DNA of 64,000 nt from Actinomadura sp. J1-007 (GCF_009793335.1 NZ_WING01000001.1:4340001-4404000); one strand, 5' to 3'. Positions 28,458-37,982 are shown, counted from the stretch's first letter. Notes: generated by a model not told the origin, from the letters alone. Made by a program: numbers and translations.

Positions 28458-29170
28458 GAATCCTCCCGGGTCAGGGGCGCGGTCGCGGCCAGGTGCTCGG
28501 CGAGGACGACGTCCAGCGGGCGGGTCACCTTGAGGTTGCGCTCGCAGCCCTCCACCACCCGGATCGGCACGTCCGGGAGGTAGTGGTGCACGATGCCGCA
28601 GTCGTCGGTGGCGCGCAGGCCCGGGTCGGCGAGCGCCAGCGCGTACGCCTCGCGGATCGTGCCGAGCCGGAACCCCTGCGGCGTCTGGAACCGGCTCATC
28701 GTCTCGCGCGGCGGCATCGACACGACCACGCCGTCCTCGACCACCACGATCGTGTCGGGCGACGGCACGCCGACCGCGACCGCCGCGTGCACGCCGAGCG
28801 CGTCCAGCACCCGGTCGATCACGTCGCGGCCGACGAACGGCCGGGCCGCGTCGTGGAACAGTACCCGCGTGCCGTCCGGCCGGCCGTCCAGCGCGGTGAG
28901 CGCCGCGACCGTCGAGGCGGTGCGCGTGTCGCCGCCCTCGATCACCCCGGCCGCCTTGCGGAACGGCGCGGCGATCGCGGCGGCGGCCCGCTCGTGCCCG
29001 GCGGCCATCACCACCAGCACCTCGTCGATCTCCGGATGCCCGTCGAACGCGGCGATCGCGTGCGCGAGGATCGTCCGCCCGCCGACCTCGATGAGCTGCT
29101 TCGGCAGGTCGCCGCCCACGCGCTGACCGGTGCCGCCCGCGAGCACCACCGCGACCGTCCGCGCCGCCAT
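28454..29170 (-). CDS. IspD/TarI-like cytidylyltransferase
   Basis: A 238-residue nucleotidyltransferase with VVLAGGTGQRVGGDLPKQL, VLFHDAARPFV and the SRFQTPQGFRLGTIREAY segment. Both IspD (MEP cytidylyltransferase of isoprenoid synthesis) and TarI (CDP-ribitol synthesis) share these. There is no ispF or carD neighbour. Instead it is coupled to GDPD and divergent from a CDP-alcohol phosphotransferase, so a polyol-phosphate cytidylyltransferase role in surface polymer synthesis is the better reading, but MEP cannot be excluded. It is soluble and cytosolic. Confidence 0.8.
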   Translation of the reverse strand: MAARTVAVVLAGGTGQRVGGDLPKQLIEVGGRTILAHAIAAFDGHPEIDEVLVVMAAGHERAAAAIAAPFRKAAGVIEGGDTRTASTVAALTALDGRPDGTRVLFHDAARPFVGRDVIDRVLDALGVHAAVAVGVPSPDTIVVVEDGVVVSMPPRETMSRFQTPQGFRLGTIREAYALALADPGLRATDDCGIVHHYLPDVPIRVVEGCERNLKVTRPLDVVLAEHLAATAPLTREDS

Positions 29171-29265
29171 GTCAACCCCGCTCCGTCAGTGATCCACTAC
29201 GCTGTGCAGTCATCCCGCGTTCGCACCAGCCCGTCCGTGGTGCGCCGACCAGGCCGGAGGCGCCG

Positions 29266-30651
29266 ATGACCCTAGCCGTGATCATCGCGACCGGGGGCGC
29301 CGGAGGGCCCGCCCCGGCCGCCCCGGCCGAGGGGGGCGCGGCGACCCTGCTGGCGCGCCTGCGTGACGAGCCGGCCACGCTCAACGTACCGGAACGGCAC
29401 GTCATCACCCGCCCCGGCCTCGCGCCTTCGCTGCGCGAGGACGGCCTGGACGTCGTCGAGTCCGAGGACACCGCCGCCGACCTGCGGCAGATCGCGCGGC
29501 TCGCCCGGCTCGCCACCGGCCCCGTCCTGCTGCTGCCCGGCGACCTCGCCGCGAGCGGCGGGCTGCTGCGCCGCCTCGCGGCCGACGACGCCGACCCGGT
29601 GACCGCCGTCACCGCCCCCGCCCGCGGCGGCGTCCCGCCTCCCGCCGTCCTGCGCATCGCGCCCGCCCGCGTGGAGGCGTTCGCGGAGATGGCCGAAGCG
29701 CTCGCCGGGACGCTCGACGGCCTGGACGACCCCGCGCCCGGCCCCGGCGCGCTCCTCCTGGCCGAGCTGGAACGCTCCGGCGAGCCCATCGCCCGCTGGG
29801 ACGACGAGCCCGCGGTACCGCTGCCGGAGACCACCGGGCCGGACGCGGACGTTGAGCCCGCCGAGCACGTCGAGCCCGTCGGGTCGGTCGCGGAGCCCGC
29901 CGAGCCCGCCGAGCCCGCCGCGGAGGGGGTGCTCAAGCCCGCGGACGGGCTGTTCGCCACGTACGCGGTCGGCGGGTACTCGCCCGCGATCGCCCGCTGG
30001 GCGGCGGAGCGGGGGCTCACGCCCAACACGGTCACCGCGATGTCGCTGGGGAGCGCGCTGCTCGCGGCCGTGTGGTTCGCGGGCGGCACCCGGGGCGGCA
30101 TGGTCGCGGGCGGGCTGCTGCTCTACCTGGCGTTCGTCCTGGACTGCGTGGACGGGCAGCTCGCCCGGCTCACCCGCTCGGAGACGCCGCTCGGGGCCTG
30201 GCTCGACGCGATCAGCGACCGGATCAAGGAGTACGCGGCGTACTTCGGGCTCGCGGTCGGCTCGACGACCGCCGCCGCGGGGAGCCTCGTCCACTCGGGG
30301 AACGTGTGGGGGCTCGCGACGGCGGCGATGGTGCTCCAGGCGATCCGCCACCTGATCGGCTTCTCGTTCCTGGAACGGGGCGGCGGCACGGGCGCGCCGC
30401 CGACGGAAGCCGCGCCCGACCCGTACAGCGGGACGGGAGGGGACGGCCGCGACCGGGCGCTCTACTGGGCGCGGAAGGCGATCGTCCTTCCGATCGGGGA
30501 ACGGTTCGCGCTCATCTCGGTCACGGCCGCCGTCACCAACGCCCGCGTCACGTTCCTCGCCCTGCTCGCCTGGGGCGGCGTCGCCGCCGCGTACGGGCTC
30601 GCCGTACGGATGAACCAGGCCCTCCGCGCACCGAAGGCGGCAGCACCGTGA
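29266..30651 (+). CDS. CDP-alcohol phosphotransferase with N-terminal nucleotidyltransferase-like domain
   Basis: A 461-residue protein. Residues about 1-150 look like a degenerate nucleotidyltransferase fold (MTLAVIIATGG, no GxGxR signature). An acidic Pro/Glu-rich linker of about 45 residues (AEPAEPAEPAAE) follows. Residues about 225-450 form a CDP-OH-P membrane domain with the full signature DCVDGQLARLTRSE and GAWLDAISD. It would join a CDP-activated alcohol to an acceptor phosphate/alcohol. It overlaps the next gene by 4 bp and starts a five-gene unit. Confidence 0.88.
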   Translation: MTLAVIIATGGAGGPAPAAPAEGGAATLLARLRDEPATLNVPERHVITRPGLAPSLREDGLDVVESEDTAADLRQIARLARLATGPVLLLPGDLAASGGLLRRLAADDADPVTAVTAPARGGVPPPAVLRIAPARVEAFAEMAEALAGTLDGLDDPAPGPGALLLAELERSGEPIARWDDEPAVPLPETTGPDADVEPAEHVEPVGSVAEPAEPAEPAAEGVLKPADGLFATYAVGGYSPAIARWAAERGLTPNTVTAMSLGSALLAAVWFAGGTRGGMVAGGLLLYLAFVLDCVDGQLARLTRSETPLGAWLDAISDRIKEYAAYFGLAVGSTTAAAGSLVHSGNVWGLATAAMVLQAIRHLIGFSFLERGGGTGAPPTEAAPDPYSGTGGDGRDRALYWARKAIVLPIGERFALISVTAAVTNARVTFLALLAWGGVAAAYGLAVRMNQALRAPKAAAP

Positions 30652-31423
30652 GCACCCGCACCCCGAACGTCCCGGCCCCCGGCGCTCCCGGCGCTCACGG
30701 CGAGAGGGCGCCCGGCCCCGGCGCCCGCGGCGCCGTCGCGCCCGCGGCGCCCGGCCTCGGCGCGGCGGGGACGCCTGGGACCACGGACGTCCCGTTCGCC
30801 GTGGCGGGGAGCAGGCGCCGCCGGGACCGGCGCGGCTCCAGGTGTACCGGGACGACGGGCCGGTGTGCCGCGCGCTCGGGGAGCTGGCGCGCGGGCAGCT
30901 CTGGCCGCTGCCCGGCGCGATCATCGCGCTGGCCGCCACCGCGGTGCTGCTCGCGGCGGGCGTCGGCGCGGAGACCACCCCGGCGCTGTTCGCCCCGGTC
31001 GTGGCGCTGCTGCTCACCGGGCCCGCCTCGACCCATCCGCACGAAGGGCGGATGGATTGGCTCGTACCGCCCATAATCCGCGGGATCGAGTATGGTTACC
31101 TCACCGTACTGGGGTTCGCGCAGGGAGTGTCGGCACCGCTCGTCCACGTGCTGATCGCCGTCCTGGCGTTCCACCACTACGACACCGTGTACCGCACCCG
31201 CCAGGGCCTCCGGCCCCCGGAGTGGATCTTCCGCGCCGGGCTCGGCTGGGAGGGCCGGATGCTCATTGTGGCCTTCACGGGCCTCTCCGGGCTCCTCCCG
31301 TTCGCGTACGCTGCGCTCGCCGCCTACCTTGGCTTGTTGTTCGCGAGCGAGAGCGTCCGCACCTGGGCGGGCACCGGTCGCGGCAGCGGCGTGATGGTCG
31401 ACCTGGAGGAAGAGGACACATGA
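30648..31423 (+). pseudogene. Membrane protein (resembling DUF5941), frameshifted
   Basis: GTG 30648 overlaps the previous stop. The first 53 residues are Pro/Gly-rich (MSTRTPNVPAPGAPGAHGER) and break at the G run 30806-30809. With one extra G the reading continues as EQAPPGPARLQVYRDDGPVC and on to the stop at 31423, about 258 residues. The second half has four or five hydrophobic segments (IIALAATAVLLAAGVGA, APLVHVLIAVLAFHHYDTVY, MLIVAFTGLSGLLPFAYAAL). From memory such a domain (DUF5941) is found beside or fused to CDP-alcohol phosphotransferases; I could not check. Context says it works with that enzyme. Confidence 0.72.
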
Positions 31424-32151
31424 TCGGCATGGTGCTCGCGGCCGGCGCGGGCCGGAGGCTGCGGCCGTACACCGACACGCTGCCCAAGGCGCTGGTCCCC
31501 GTCGACGGGGAGACCACCATCCTGGACATCGCGCTCGGCAACCTGGCCGCGGTCGGACTGACCGACGTGGTGATCGTCGTCGGCTACCGCGCCGAGGCGG
31601 TCGAGCGGCGCCAGGCCGAGCTGGAGGAGCGCTACGGCGTCTCCCTCACCCTCGTCCACAACGACAAGGCCGAGGAGTGGAACAACGCCTACTCCATGTG
31701 GCTGGCTCGCGAGCACTTCGCCAAGGGCGTCCTCATGGTCAACGGCGACACGGTCCACCCGGTGGGCGTCGAGAAGACCCTACTGGCGAGCCGCGGACCC
31801 GACATCCTCCTGGCCGTGGACGACGTGAAAACTCTCGCCGACGAGGAGATGAAGGTGATCCTCGACGGCGAGGGCCACCTGAAGACCATCACCAAGCTGA
31901 TGGACCCGGCGACCGCGGGCGGCGAGTACATCGGCGCCACGCTCATCGAGCCCGCCGCCGCCGAGCCGCTCGCGGACGCCCTCAAGGCGACGTGGGAGCG
32001 CGACCCCGACCTCTACTACGAGGACGGCTACCAGGAGCTGGTCGACCGGGGCGGGCGCATCGGCGTCGCCCCGATCGGCGCGGTCGACTGGGTCGAGGTC
32101 GACAACCACGACGACCTGGAGAAGGCCCGCCGGATCGCCAAGGGCTACTAG
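31420..32151 (+). CDS. LicC-like sugar/choline-phosphate nucleotidyltransferase
   Basis: A 243-residue enzyme starting at ATG 31420 (ATGA overlap with the previous gene). The nucleotide-binding GMVLAAGAGRRLRPYTDTLPKALVPV and metal-binding VLMVNGDTVHP are textbook for the family that includes LicC and other phosphocholine/polyol cytidylyltransferases; no added acyltransferase domain. The local pairing with a glycerol-1-phosphate dehydrogenase homologue suggests a polyol phosphate as substrate, with CTP as a likely nucleotide, but neither is proven. Confidence 0.85.
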   Translation: MIGMVLAAGAGRRLRPYTDTLPKALVPVDGETTILDIALGNLAAVGLTDVVIVVGYRAEAVERRQAELEERYGVSLTLVHNDKAEEWNNAYSMWLAREHFAKGVLMVNGDTVHPVGVEKTLLASRGPDILLAVDDVKTLADEEMKVILDGEGHLKTITKLMDPATAGGEYIGATLIEPAAAEPLADALKATWERDPDLYYEDGYQELVDRGGRIGVAPIGAVDWVEVDNHDDLEKARRIAKGY

Positions 32152-32254
32152 GGCCCCGTCCGCTCCGCAGGGCACCCGCGTTCCCGCCCGGCGGCGCGGC
32201 GTCCCCCGCGGTGCCCGCGCACCGAGGCGACCGAGAACCCGAGCGAGGAGGGCC

Positions 32255-33328
32255 ATGCCCCTGCTGACGCGGATGCTGACCGCGCCGCTGTCCATCGACG
32301 TACGGCCCGGGGCGATCGCCGCCTTGGGCGAGCTGCTGGCCGACAGGCGGATCGCCACCGAGGGACGCGTCGCCATCGCGGTCGGCCCCGGCCAGGGCGA
32401 CCAGATCGCCGAGCACGTGCGCCCTTCCCTGGAGTCCTGCGAGGTCTTCCACGTCGAGGGCGGCACCGTGGACGCCGCGGTCAGCCTCGGCTCCAAGCTG
32501 CGCGCCGGATCGTACGAGGCGGTCGTCGGCATCGGCGGCGGCCGGACGATCGACGCGACGAAGTACGCGGCGACGCTGTCGGGCATCCCGATGGTGTCGG
32601 TCGCGACCAACCTGTCCCACGACGGGATCTGCTCCCCGGTCGCCTCGCTCCAGCACGACAAGGGCAAGGGCTCGTTCGGCGTGGTGATGCCGCTCGCCAT
32701 GGTCGTCGACCTCGACTACGTGCGCGCCGCCCCCGAACGGCTCGTCCGCGCGGGCATCGGCGACGTGGTCAGCAACTTCTCCGCCGTGGACGACTGGCTG
32801 CTCGCCTCGTCCGAGTGCGGCGAGAAGGTCGACCGGATGGCGCTGACCGTCGCCCGCACGGCGGCGGAGGCGCTGCTGCACCAGCCGGGGACGATCGACT
32901 CCGACCGGTTCCTGACCGTGCTCGCCGAGGCGCTCGTGCTGTCGGGCATGGCGATGTCGTTCGCCGGCGACTCCCGGCCCGCCAGCGGCGGCGACCACGA
33001 GATCATGCACGCGATCGACCAGCTCTTCCCCGGCACGGGCAACCACGGCGAGCTGGCGGGCATCGGCGCCGCGTTCTGCTACCACCTGCGCGCCACCCAC
33101 CTCGGCGAGGGCGCGGAACGCCTGGAGGAGATCCTCGCCTGCCTCGGCCGGCACGGGCTTCCGCGTTTCCCGGGCGACGTCGGGCTGAGCGTGGAACAGT
33201 TCGCCGAGGCCGTCCGGTACGCGCCGCGGACCCGGCCCGGCCGCTATACGATCTTGGAGCATCTCGGCCTCGACAAGGGCGCGACCCTCAAGGCGGTGGA
33301 AGAGTATGTCCAGGCCCATGGGGGCTGA
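32255..33328 (+). CDS. Archaeal-type sn-glycerol-1-phosphate dehydrogenase homologue
   Basis: A 357-residue iron/zinc alcohol dehydrogenase-fold protein of the G1PDH/AraM type. Hallmarks are VGIGGGRTIDATKYAA (dinucleotide binding), VATNLSHDGICSPVAS, GIGDVVSNFSAVDDWLLAS (metal Asp), SRPASGGDHEIMHAIDQLFP and GNHGELAGIGAAF (two metal His). These match the archaeal motifs ASHDGIASP and RPASGSEH. It would reduce dihydroxyacetone phosphate to sn-glycerol-1-phosphate with NAD(P)H. It lies 103 bp after the LicC-like gene and overlaps the next CDP-alcohol gene by 23 bp. An alternative is a related polyol dehydrogenase. Confidence 0.88.
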   Translation: MPLLTRMLTAPLSIDVRPGAIAALGELLADRRIATEGRVAIAVGPGQGDQIAEHVRPSLESCEVFHVEGGTVDAAVSLGSKLRAGSYEAVVGIGGGRTIDATKYAATLSGIPMVSVATNLSHDGICSPVASLQHDKGKGSFGVVMPLAMVVDLDYVRAAPERLVRAGIGDVVSNFSAVDDWLLASSECGEKVDRMALTVARTAAEALLHQPGTIDSDRFLTVLAEALVLSGMAMSFAGDSRPASGGDHEIMHAIDQLFPGTGNHGELAGIGAAFCYHLRATHLGEGAERLEEILACLGRHGLPRFPGDVGLSVEQFAEAVRYAPRTRPGRYTILEHLGLDKGATLKAVEEYVQAHGG

Positions 33329-34234
33329 GCTGCCCGCGGACCTCCCCGGCGGAACGCCCGGCGCGCCCGGTGCGGCGACGGCGGCGGGCGGCGCGTCCGC
33401 CGGTTCCGCCGGCCCCCGGACGACGCGAGGCCGCCGCGGCGCAAGGCCCGCGTCGCCGACATCCGGCGCTACGGCCAGCCCCCCGGCCTGAAGGACCGCC
33501 GCAACGAGGAGCACTGGGCGGGCCGCCTCTACATGCGCGACCTGTCGCCCTACTTCGACTGGGTCTTCCTGCGGATGGGGCTCAGCCCCAACCAGCTCAC
33601 CTACCTGATGATGGCCAGCGGCGTCGTGGCCGGGCTCGTGGTGTCGCTGCCCGCCACCGGCACCGCCGCGCTGTGGACGGCGCTCGGCGGCGCGGTGCTG
33701 ATCCAGCTCTACCTGCTGCTGGACTGCGTGGACGGCGAGGTCGCCCGCTACCTGAGGCAGACCTCGGTCGCCGGGGTGTTCCTCGACCGGATCGGCCACT
33801 ACCTGTCGGAGGTGTCGCTGCTCATCGGGCTCGGCTTCGCCGCGCAGGGCGGCTGGCGCACCGGCGGCTACGTCGAGCTCGGGATGCTCGCCGCGCTCGG
33901 CGCCGCGCTGATCAAGGCCGAGACCGACAACGTGGTGGTGGCGCGGGCGAAGTCCAACCTGCCCGCCGACCCCGCCGGGGGCGACCGGGCGCTGCGGCCC
34001 CGCTCCACCGGGATGGCGCTCGCCCGGCAGGCGGCGTCCATGCTGCGCTTCCACCGGATCATCGGCGCGGTCGAGCTGTCGCTGCTGATCCTCGCGGCGG
34101 CGGCGCTCGACGTGGTGCTCGGCACCGACACCCCCGCGGCCATGCGCGTCCTCGCCGTCGCCGTCGCCGTCGTCGCCGTCGTCCAGACCCTCCTGCACCT
34201 GGTCAGCATCCTCGCGTCGCGGAGGCTGAAGTGA
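33306..34234 (+). pseudogene. CDP-alcohol phosphotransferase, frameshifted, with atypical final catalytic residue
   Basis: ATG 33306 overlaps the dehydrogenase. The first 37 or so residues break at the C run 33413-33417. One extra C gives PPDDARPPRRKARVADIRRY and then the intact rest (LKDRRNEEHWAGRLYMRDLS onward), about 309 residues. The CDP-OH-P signature is DCVDGEVARYLRQ and GVFLDRIGH. The last Asp of DGxxAR(x8)GxxxDxxxD is His here, a clear departure, because both other copies in this window keep Asp. About six TM segments follow. It works next to the G1PDH homologue. Confidence 0.82.
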
Positions 34235-35112
34235 AACTCTCCGTCGTGGTCCTCACGATGGGCAACCGTCCCGAAGAGCTGGCCCGCGCCGTCCGCAGCG
34301 CGCTGGAGCAGGAGCACGTCGACGTCGAGGTCGTCCTCGTCGGCAACGGCGTCGATCCCGTCGGCGAACGGGCCGGTGTCGCGCCGTTCGACGACGAGCG
34401 GGTCAAGACCCTCAGCCTGCCGTCCAACGTGGGCATCCCCGCCGGGCGCAACCGGGGCGTCGAGGCGTCCTGCGGCGACGTGGTGCTGTTCCTCGACGAC
34501 GACGGCTGGTACCGGTCGACGCGGCTCGGGACGTACCTGCGCGACCGGTTCGCCGCCGACCCGGGCCTCGGCGTCGTGTCGTTCCGGGTGCGCGACCCCG
34601 AGGGCGGGCGCGGCGAGCGGCGGCACGTGCCGCGGCTGCGCGCGGGCGACCCCGAGCGGTCGTCCGAGGTCACCACGTTCCTCGGCGGGGCCTGCGCGGT
34701 CCGCCGGGCCGCGTACGAGGCGGGCGGCGGCCTGCCCGAGGACTTCTTCTACGCCCACGAGGAGACCGACCTCGCCTGGCAGATCCTCAACGCGGGCTAC
34801 CGGATCGTGTACGACGCGTCCGCGGTGATGTTCCACCCGGCGGTGCTGCCGACGCGGCACGACATGTTCTACCGCTACAACGCCCGCAACCGGGTGTGGC
34901 TGGCCCGCCGCAACCTGCCGTGGCTCCTCGCGCTGCCGTACCTCGCGGTGTGGGTCGGGATGACCCTGCTGCGCGAACGGAGGCCGAGCGCGCTCAAGCC
35001 CTGGTTCAAGGGCTTCGTGGAGGGCTGGCGCAAGCCCGCCGGGCCGCGCCGCCCGATCTCGTGGCGGACCGCCTGGCGGATGACCCGGACGGGCCGTCCG
35101 CCCATCATCTGA
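34231..35112 (+). CDS. Family 2 glycosyltransferase
   Basis: A 293-residue GT-A enzyme. The start GTG 34231 overlaps the stop of the preceding gene (GTGA). Features are LSVVVLTMGNRPEELARAVR, SNVGIPAGRNRGVEAS, VLFLDDDGWYR (DxD-type metal site), CAVRRAAYEAGGGLPEDFFY and the acceptor-side HEETDLAWQILNAGYRIVYD. The late YRYNARNRVWLARRNLPW with a hydrophobic stretch may touch the membrane. It ends the five-gene unit beginning at 29266 and would glycosylate the product or build the repeat unit. Confidence 0.9.
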   Translation: MKLSVVVLTMGNRPEELARAVRSALEQEHVDVEVVLVGNGVDPVGERAGVAPFDDERVKTLSLPSNVGIPAGRNRGVEASCGDVVLFLDDDGWYRSTRLGTYLRDRFAADPGLGVVSFRVRDPEGGRGERRHVPRLRAGDPERSSEVTTFLGGACAVRRAAYEAGGGLPEDFFYAHEETDLAWQILNAGYRIVYDASAVMFHPAVLPTRHDMFYRYNARNRVWLARRNLPWLLALPYLAVWVGMTLLRERRPSALKPWFKGFVEGWRKPAGPRRPISWRTAWRMTRTGRPPII

Positions 35113-35130
35113 CCCTCCGCCCTCACGTTC

Positions 35131-35160
35131 CGCCCCGGCCGCCTCGCGCGTGCCGGGGCG
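35131..35160. terminator. Hairpin terminator between GT2 and helicase genes
   Basis: A perfect 9-bp stem CGCCCCGGC / GCCGGGGCG with a 12-nt loop, located between the convergent stops at 35112 and 35179. Confidence 0.7.
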
Positions 35161-35178
35161 TTCGTCGTCCCGGGGGCG

Positions 35179-37848
35179 TTAGCCGGGGAGGAGGGTGGTG
35201 CGCCAGCGGGGGTCGGCGGTCAGGACGGTGAGGTGCTGCGTGGCCCGCGAGACCGCCACGTACAGCACGCGCAGGCCCCGGGGGGACTGGGCGGCCACGG
35301 TCTCGGGCGCCACGATCACCGCCGCGTCGAACTCCAGTCCCTTGGCCTCCAGGACGTCGAGCACCTGCACCCGTTCGGGCAGGCCGTCCGCGAGGCGGTC
35401 GCGGACGGCCGGCGTCCAGGCGGGGCCGGAGGGCTCCACGTCGGACGGCGCGGAGGGCTCCATGTCGAACGACAGCGCCGTCTGGCCGTCGGCCTCGCCC
35501 GCGCTCTCGGAGGCGGGCTCGGCGGGCGGCAGGGGGACGATCACGCCGATCGTGCCCTCGACCCGGCCGAGCAGCTCCTCGGCGGCGGCGCGGGCGGACG
35601 CGGCGAGGCCGTTCTCCGCGACGACGCGCACGACCGGGTCGATGCCCGAGGTGCGGACGGCGCGCGCGGGACGGGCCTCGGGCAGGGCCAGCGCCAGCAC
35701 CCGGGCCGACACGGCGGCGATCTCGGTCGAGTTGCGGTAGTTGGTGGTCAGCTCGTACTCGTGGCGGGCGCGGCGGGGCGCGGCCTTGGCGGGACGCTTC
35801 GGACGGCCCCGGCGGGACCGGCCGCGGGAGGCCGGCGGGTCGCCGCCGAGCGCGGCGTCCATCGCCTCGCGGGCGGCGGCCAGGTCCTCCCAGGCGCTCT
35901 GCGCGGGGTCCTCCACCACGGTCCAGCTCGCCTGGCGGCCCCGGCGGCCGAGCATCCGCCACTGCATGGGGGAGAGGTCCTGCGCCTCGTCCACCACGAT
36001 GTGGGCGTACTCGGGGCGTTCCTCCACCACGCCGTCGTCGACGCGGCGGGACCGCTCGACGCGTTCGATGGACGTGGTGAGCTCGCGCATCTCCGGCTCC
36101 CACGTCTCGTCGGCCACCTCCTCGCCGGTGAGGATGTTGACGCCGTCCACCACGTACGGGTCGCCCTCGGCGGGGGCGCGGCGGCGGGACGGGCGCGGCG
36201 GCGAGCCGAGCAGCGCGTCGAGCTCGTCGAGCAGCGCGACGTCCTGGTAGGTGAGGGCGGGCGGCCCCTCGTCCGGCAGCGCCCGCGCCCAGGAGGCGGC
36301 GAGCGCCCGGACGGCGTCGCCGTCCAGGTCGCGGCCCGCGGCGCGGCGCAGCCGGTCGGGGTCGCCGAGGGAGCGCAGCACGTCGGCGGGCCGGCGGATC
36401 GGCCACCAGGCGACGAGGAAGTCGGTGAACGCCCGCTGCTCGCGCACCCGCGCGTCGAACCGTCCGCGCGTGCCGTCGCCGTTGCCGGACGGACGGCCGC
36501 CGCCCCGCGAGCCGTTGGCGGACGTCCCGGACTCGGCCTCGTCGATCGCGGCGAGGCCGTCGGCGGCGAGGATCGCGCTCCACAGGCCGGTCGCCTCGGC
36601 CTCGGCGGACTCGGGCGCGTCGGGGCCGCCGAGGTCGGCGAACCGCTCCCACAGCGCGTCGAGCAGCAGCTCGGCGGCCCGGCCGCGCGCGGCGTTGACG
36701 CTGCCCCGGCTGCGCCGGTGCGCCTCGGCGCGGACCTTGTCGAGCCGGGCGCGGTCGAGCCGTACCACCACGCCCTTGAAGACGACCCGCAGCTCGTCGG
36801 GCGCGCCGGGCGCGTGGTCGGTCACGGCGCGGCGCAGCACGGCCGCCATCGGCTCCGCGCCCTTGAGGCGGGCGAGCGCCGGGGCGTCGTGCGCGGTGGC
36901 GGTGGCGCCGTCGACCAGGTCGCCGAGGGAGCGCAGCGTCGCCGAGCCCTCGCCGAGGGACGGCAGGACGCGTTCGATGTAGGCGGTGAAGCGCGGGTTG
37001 GGGCCGACGACCAGCACGCCGCGCGAGCCGAACCGCCGCCGGTGCCGGAACAGCAGGTAGGCGACGCGGTGCAGCGCGACCGCCGTCTTGCCGGTGCCGG
37101 GGGCGCCGCGCACCAGGACGGTGCCGTCGGCGGGCGCGCGGATCACCTCGTCCTGCTCGCGCTGGATCGTCGCGACGATGTCGCGCATCGCGCCCTCGCG
37201 CGCGCGGGCGAGGGAGGCGATGAACGCGCCGTCGCCGACGACCGTCAGCCCCTCGGACGCCTCGGGGTCGAGCAGGTCGTCCTCCAGGTCGACCACCGCG
37301 TGGCCGCGCGAGTGCAGGACGCGGCGGCGGACGACGCCGCGCGGGTCCTCGGGGGTGGCGCGGTAGAAGTCCTCGGCGGCGGGCGCCCGCCAGTCGATCA
37401 CCAGGGAGTCGTGGTCGCGGGTGCGGACGCCGATCCGGCCGATGTAGCGGACCTCGCGGCCGTTCTCGACGCGGCCGGGGCGGTCGCCGCCGCCCGTCGC
37501 GTCCCCCTCGTCGCCGCCCGGTCCCCCGGGCTCGCCGGGCCCGCCGGGCCCGCCGGTCGCGTCGCGGGCGGCGAGGTCGAGGCGGCCGAACACCAGGCCG
37601 TCGTCGGCCACGTCGAGCGCCTGGGCGCGCAGCGCGGCCTGGTGGACCATCGCGTCGCGGTCGACCAGCGAGCCCTTGGTGCCCGCCAGCGACTGCCGGT
37701 AGCCCTCGCGGATCATGGCCTGGGCGTCCGCGCGCATCTCCTCCAGCCGCTCGTACGCCGTGTCGACGTAGCGCTGCTCGGCGGCGATCTCCTGGTCCTT
37801 GACCGTGCCGCCGTGACCGGACGTCCGGCCCGTGACCGGGGACGACAT
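35179..37848 (-). CDS. UvrD/HelD-like helicase, probable RNA polymerase-associated motor
   Basis: An 889-residue superfamily-1 ATPase. It has an N-terminal coiled-coil region (QEIAAEQRYVDTAYERLEEM), then the HelD-typical YIGRIGVRTRDHDSLVIDWR segment, and Walker A in LVRGAPGTGKTAVALHRVAY. The insert before the motor is about 90 residues. Walker B is IVVDEAQDLSPMQWRML, followed by TTNYRNSTEIA and VAVSRATQHLTVL. Such proteins in Streptomyces and mycobacteria clear RNA polymerase from DNA or displace rifamycin (HelD/HelR). I saw no rifamycin-associated palindrome in the 130 bp upstream. The C-terminus is intact. Confidence 0.88.
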   Translation of the reverse strand: MSSPVTGRTSGHGGTVKDQEIAAEQRYVDTAYERLEEMRADAQAMIREGYRQSLAGTKGSLVDRDAMVHQAALRAQALDVADDGLVFGRLDLAARDATGGPGGPGEPGGPGGDEGDATGGGDRPGRVENGREVRYIGRIGVRTRDHDSLVIDWRAPAAEDFYRATPEDPRGVVRRRVLHSRGHAVVDLEDDLLDPEASEGLTVVGDGAFIASLARAREGAMRDIVATIQREQDEVIRAPADGTVLVRGAPGTGKTAVALHRVAYLLFRHRRRFGSRGVLVVGPNPRFTAYIERVLPSLGEGSATLRSLGDLVDGATATAHDAPALARLKGAEPMAAVLRRAVTDHAPGAPDELRVVFKGVVVRLDRARLDKVRAEAHRRSRGSVNAARGRAAELLLDALWERFADLGGPDAPESAEAEATGLWSAILAADGLAAIDEAESGTSANGSRGGGRPSGNGDGTRGRFDARVREQRAFTDFLVAWWPIRRPADVLRSLGDPDRLRRAAGRDLDGDAVRALAASWARALPDEGPPALTYQDVALLDELDALLGSPPRPSRRRAPAEGDPYVVDGVNILTGEEVADETWEPEMRELTTSIERVERSRRVDDGVVEERPEYAHIVVDEAQDLSPMQWRMLGRRGRQASWTVVEDPAQSAWEDLAAAREAMDAALGGDPPASRGRSRRGRPKRPAKAAPRRARHEYELTTNYRNSTEIAAVSARVLALALPEARPARAVRTSGIDPVVRVVAENGLAASARAAAEELLGRVEGTIGVIVPLPPAEPASESAGEADGQTALSFDMEPSAPSDVEPSGPAWTPAVRDRLADGLPERVQVLDVLEAKGLEFDAAVIVAPETVAAQSPRGLRVLYVAVSRATQHLTVLTADPRWRTTLLPG

Positions 37849-37982
37849 GCAGGCTGCTCCCTCACGCTGTGCTCACCGGGCTGTGCTCCGGCCGCCCCTC
37901 GCAGGGGCGAATGAGACAGCTTATGCGGTTCCGCCGACGTTCACCGTGATCGGTGGCACCCGCCCCCGGGGCCCTCGGGGGA

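Noticed and set aside
37849..37982. A rifamycin-associated element upstream of the HelD-like gene
   Set aside because: I looked for the palindromic element that precedes helR-type genes and saw no convincing match.
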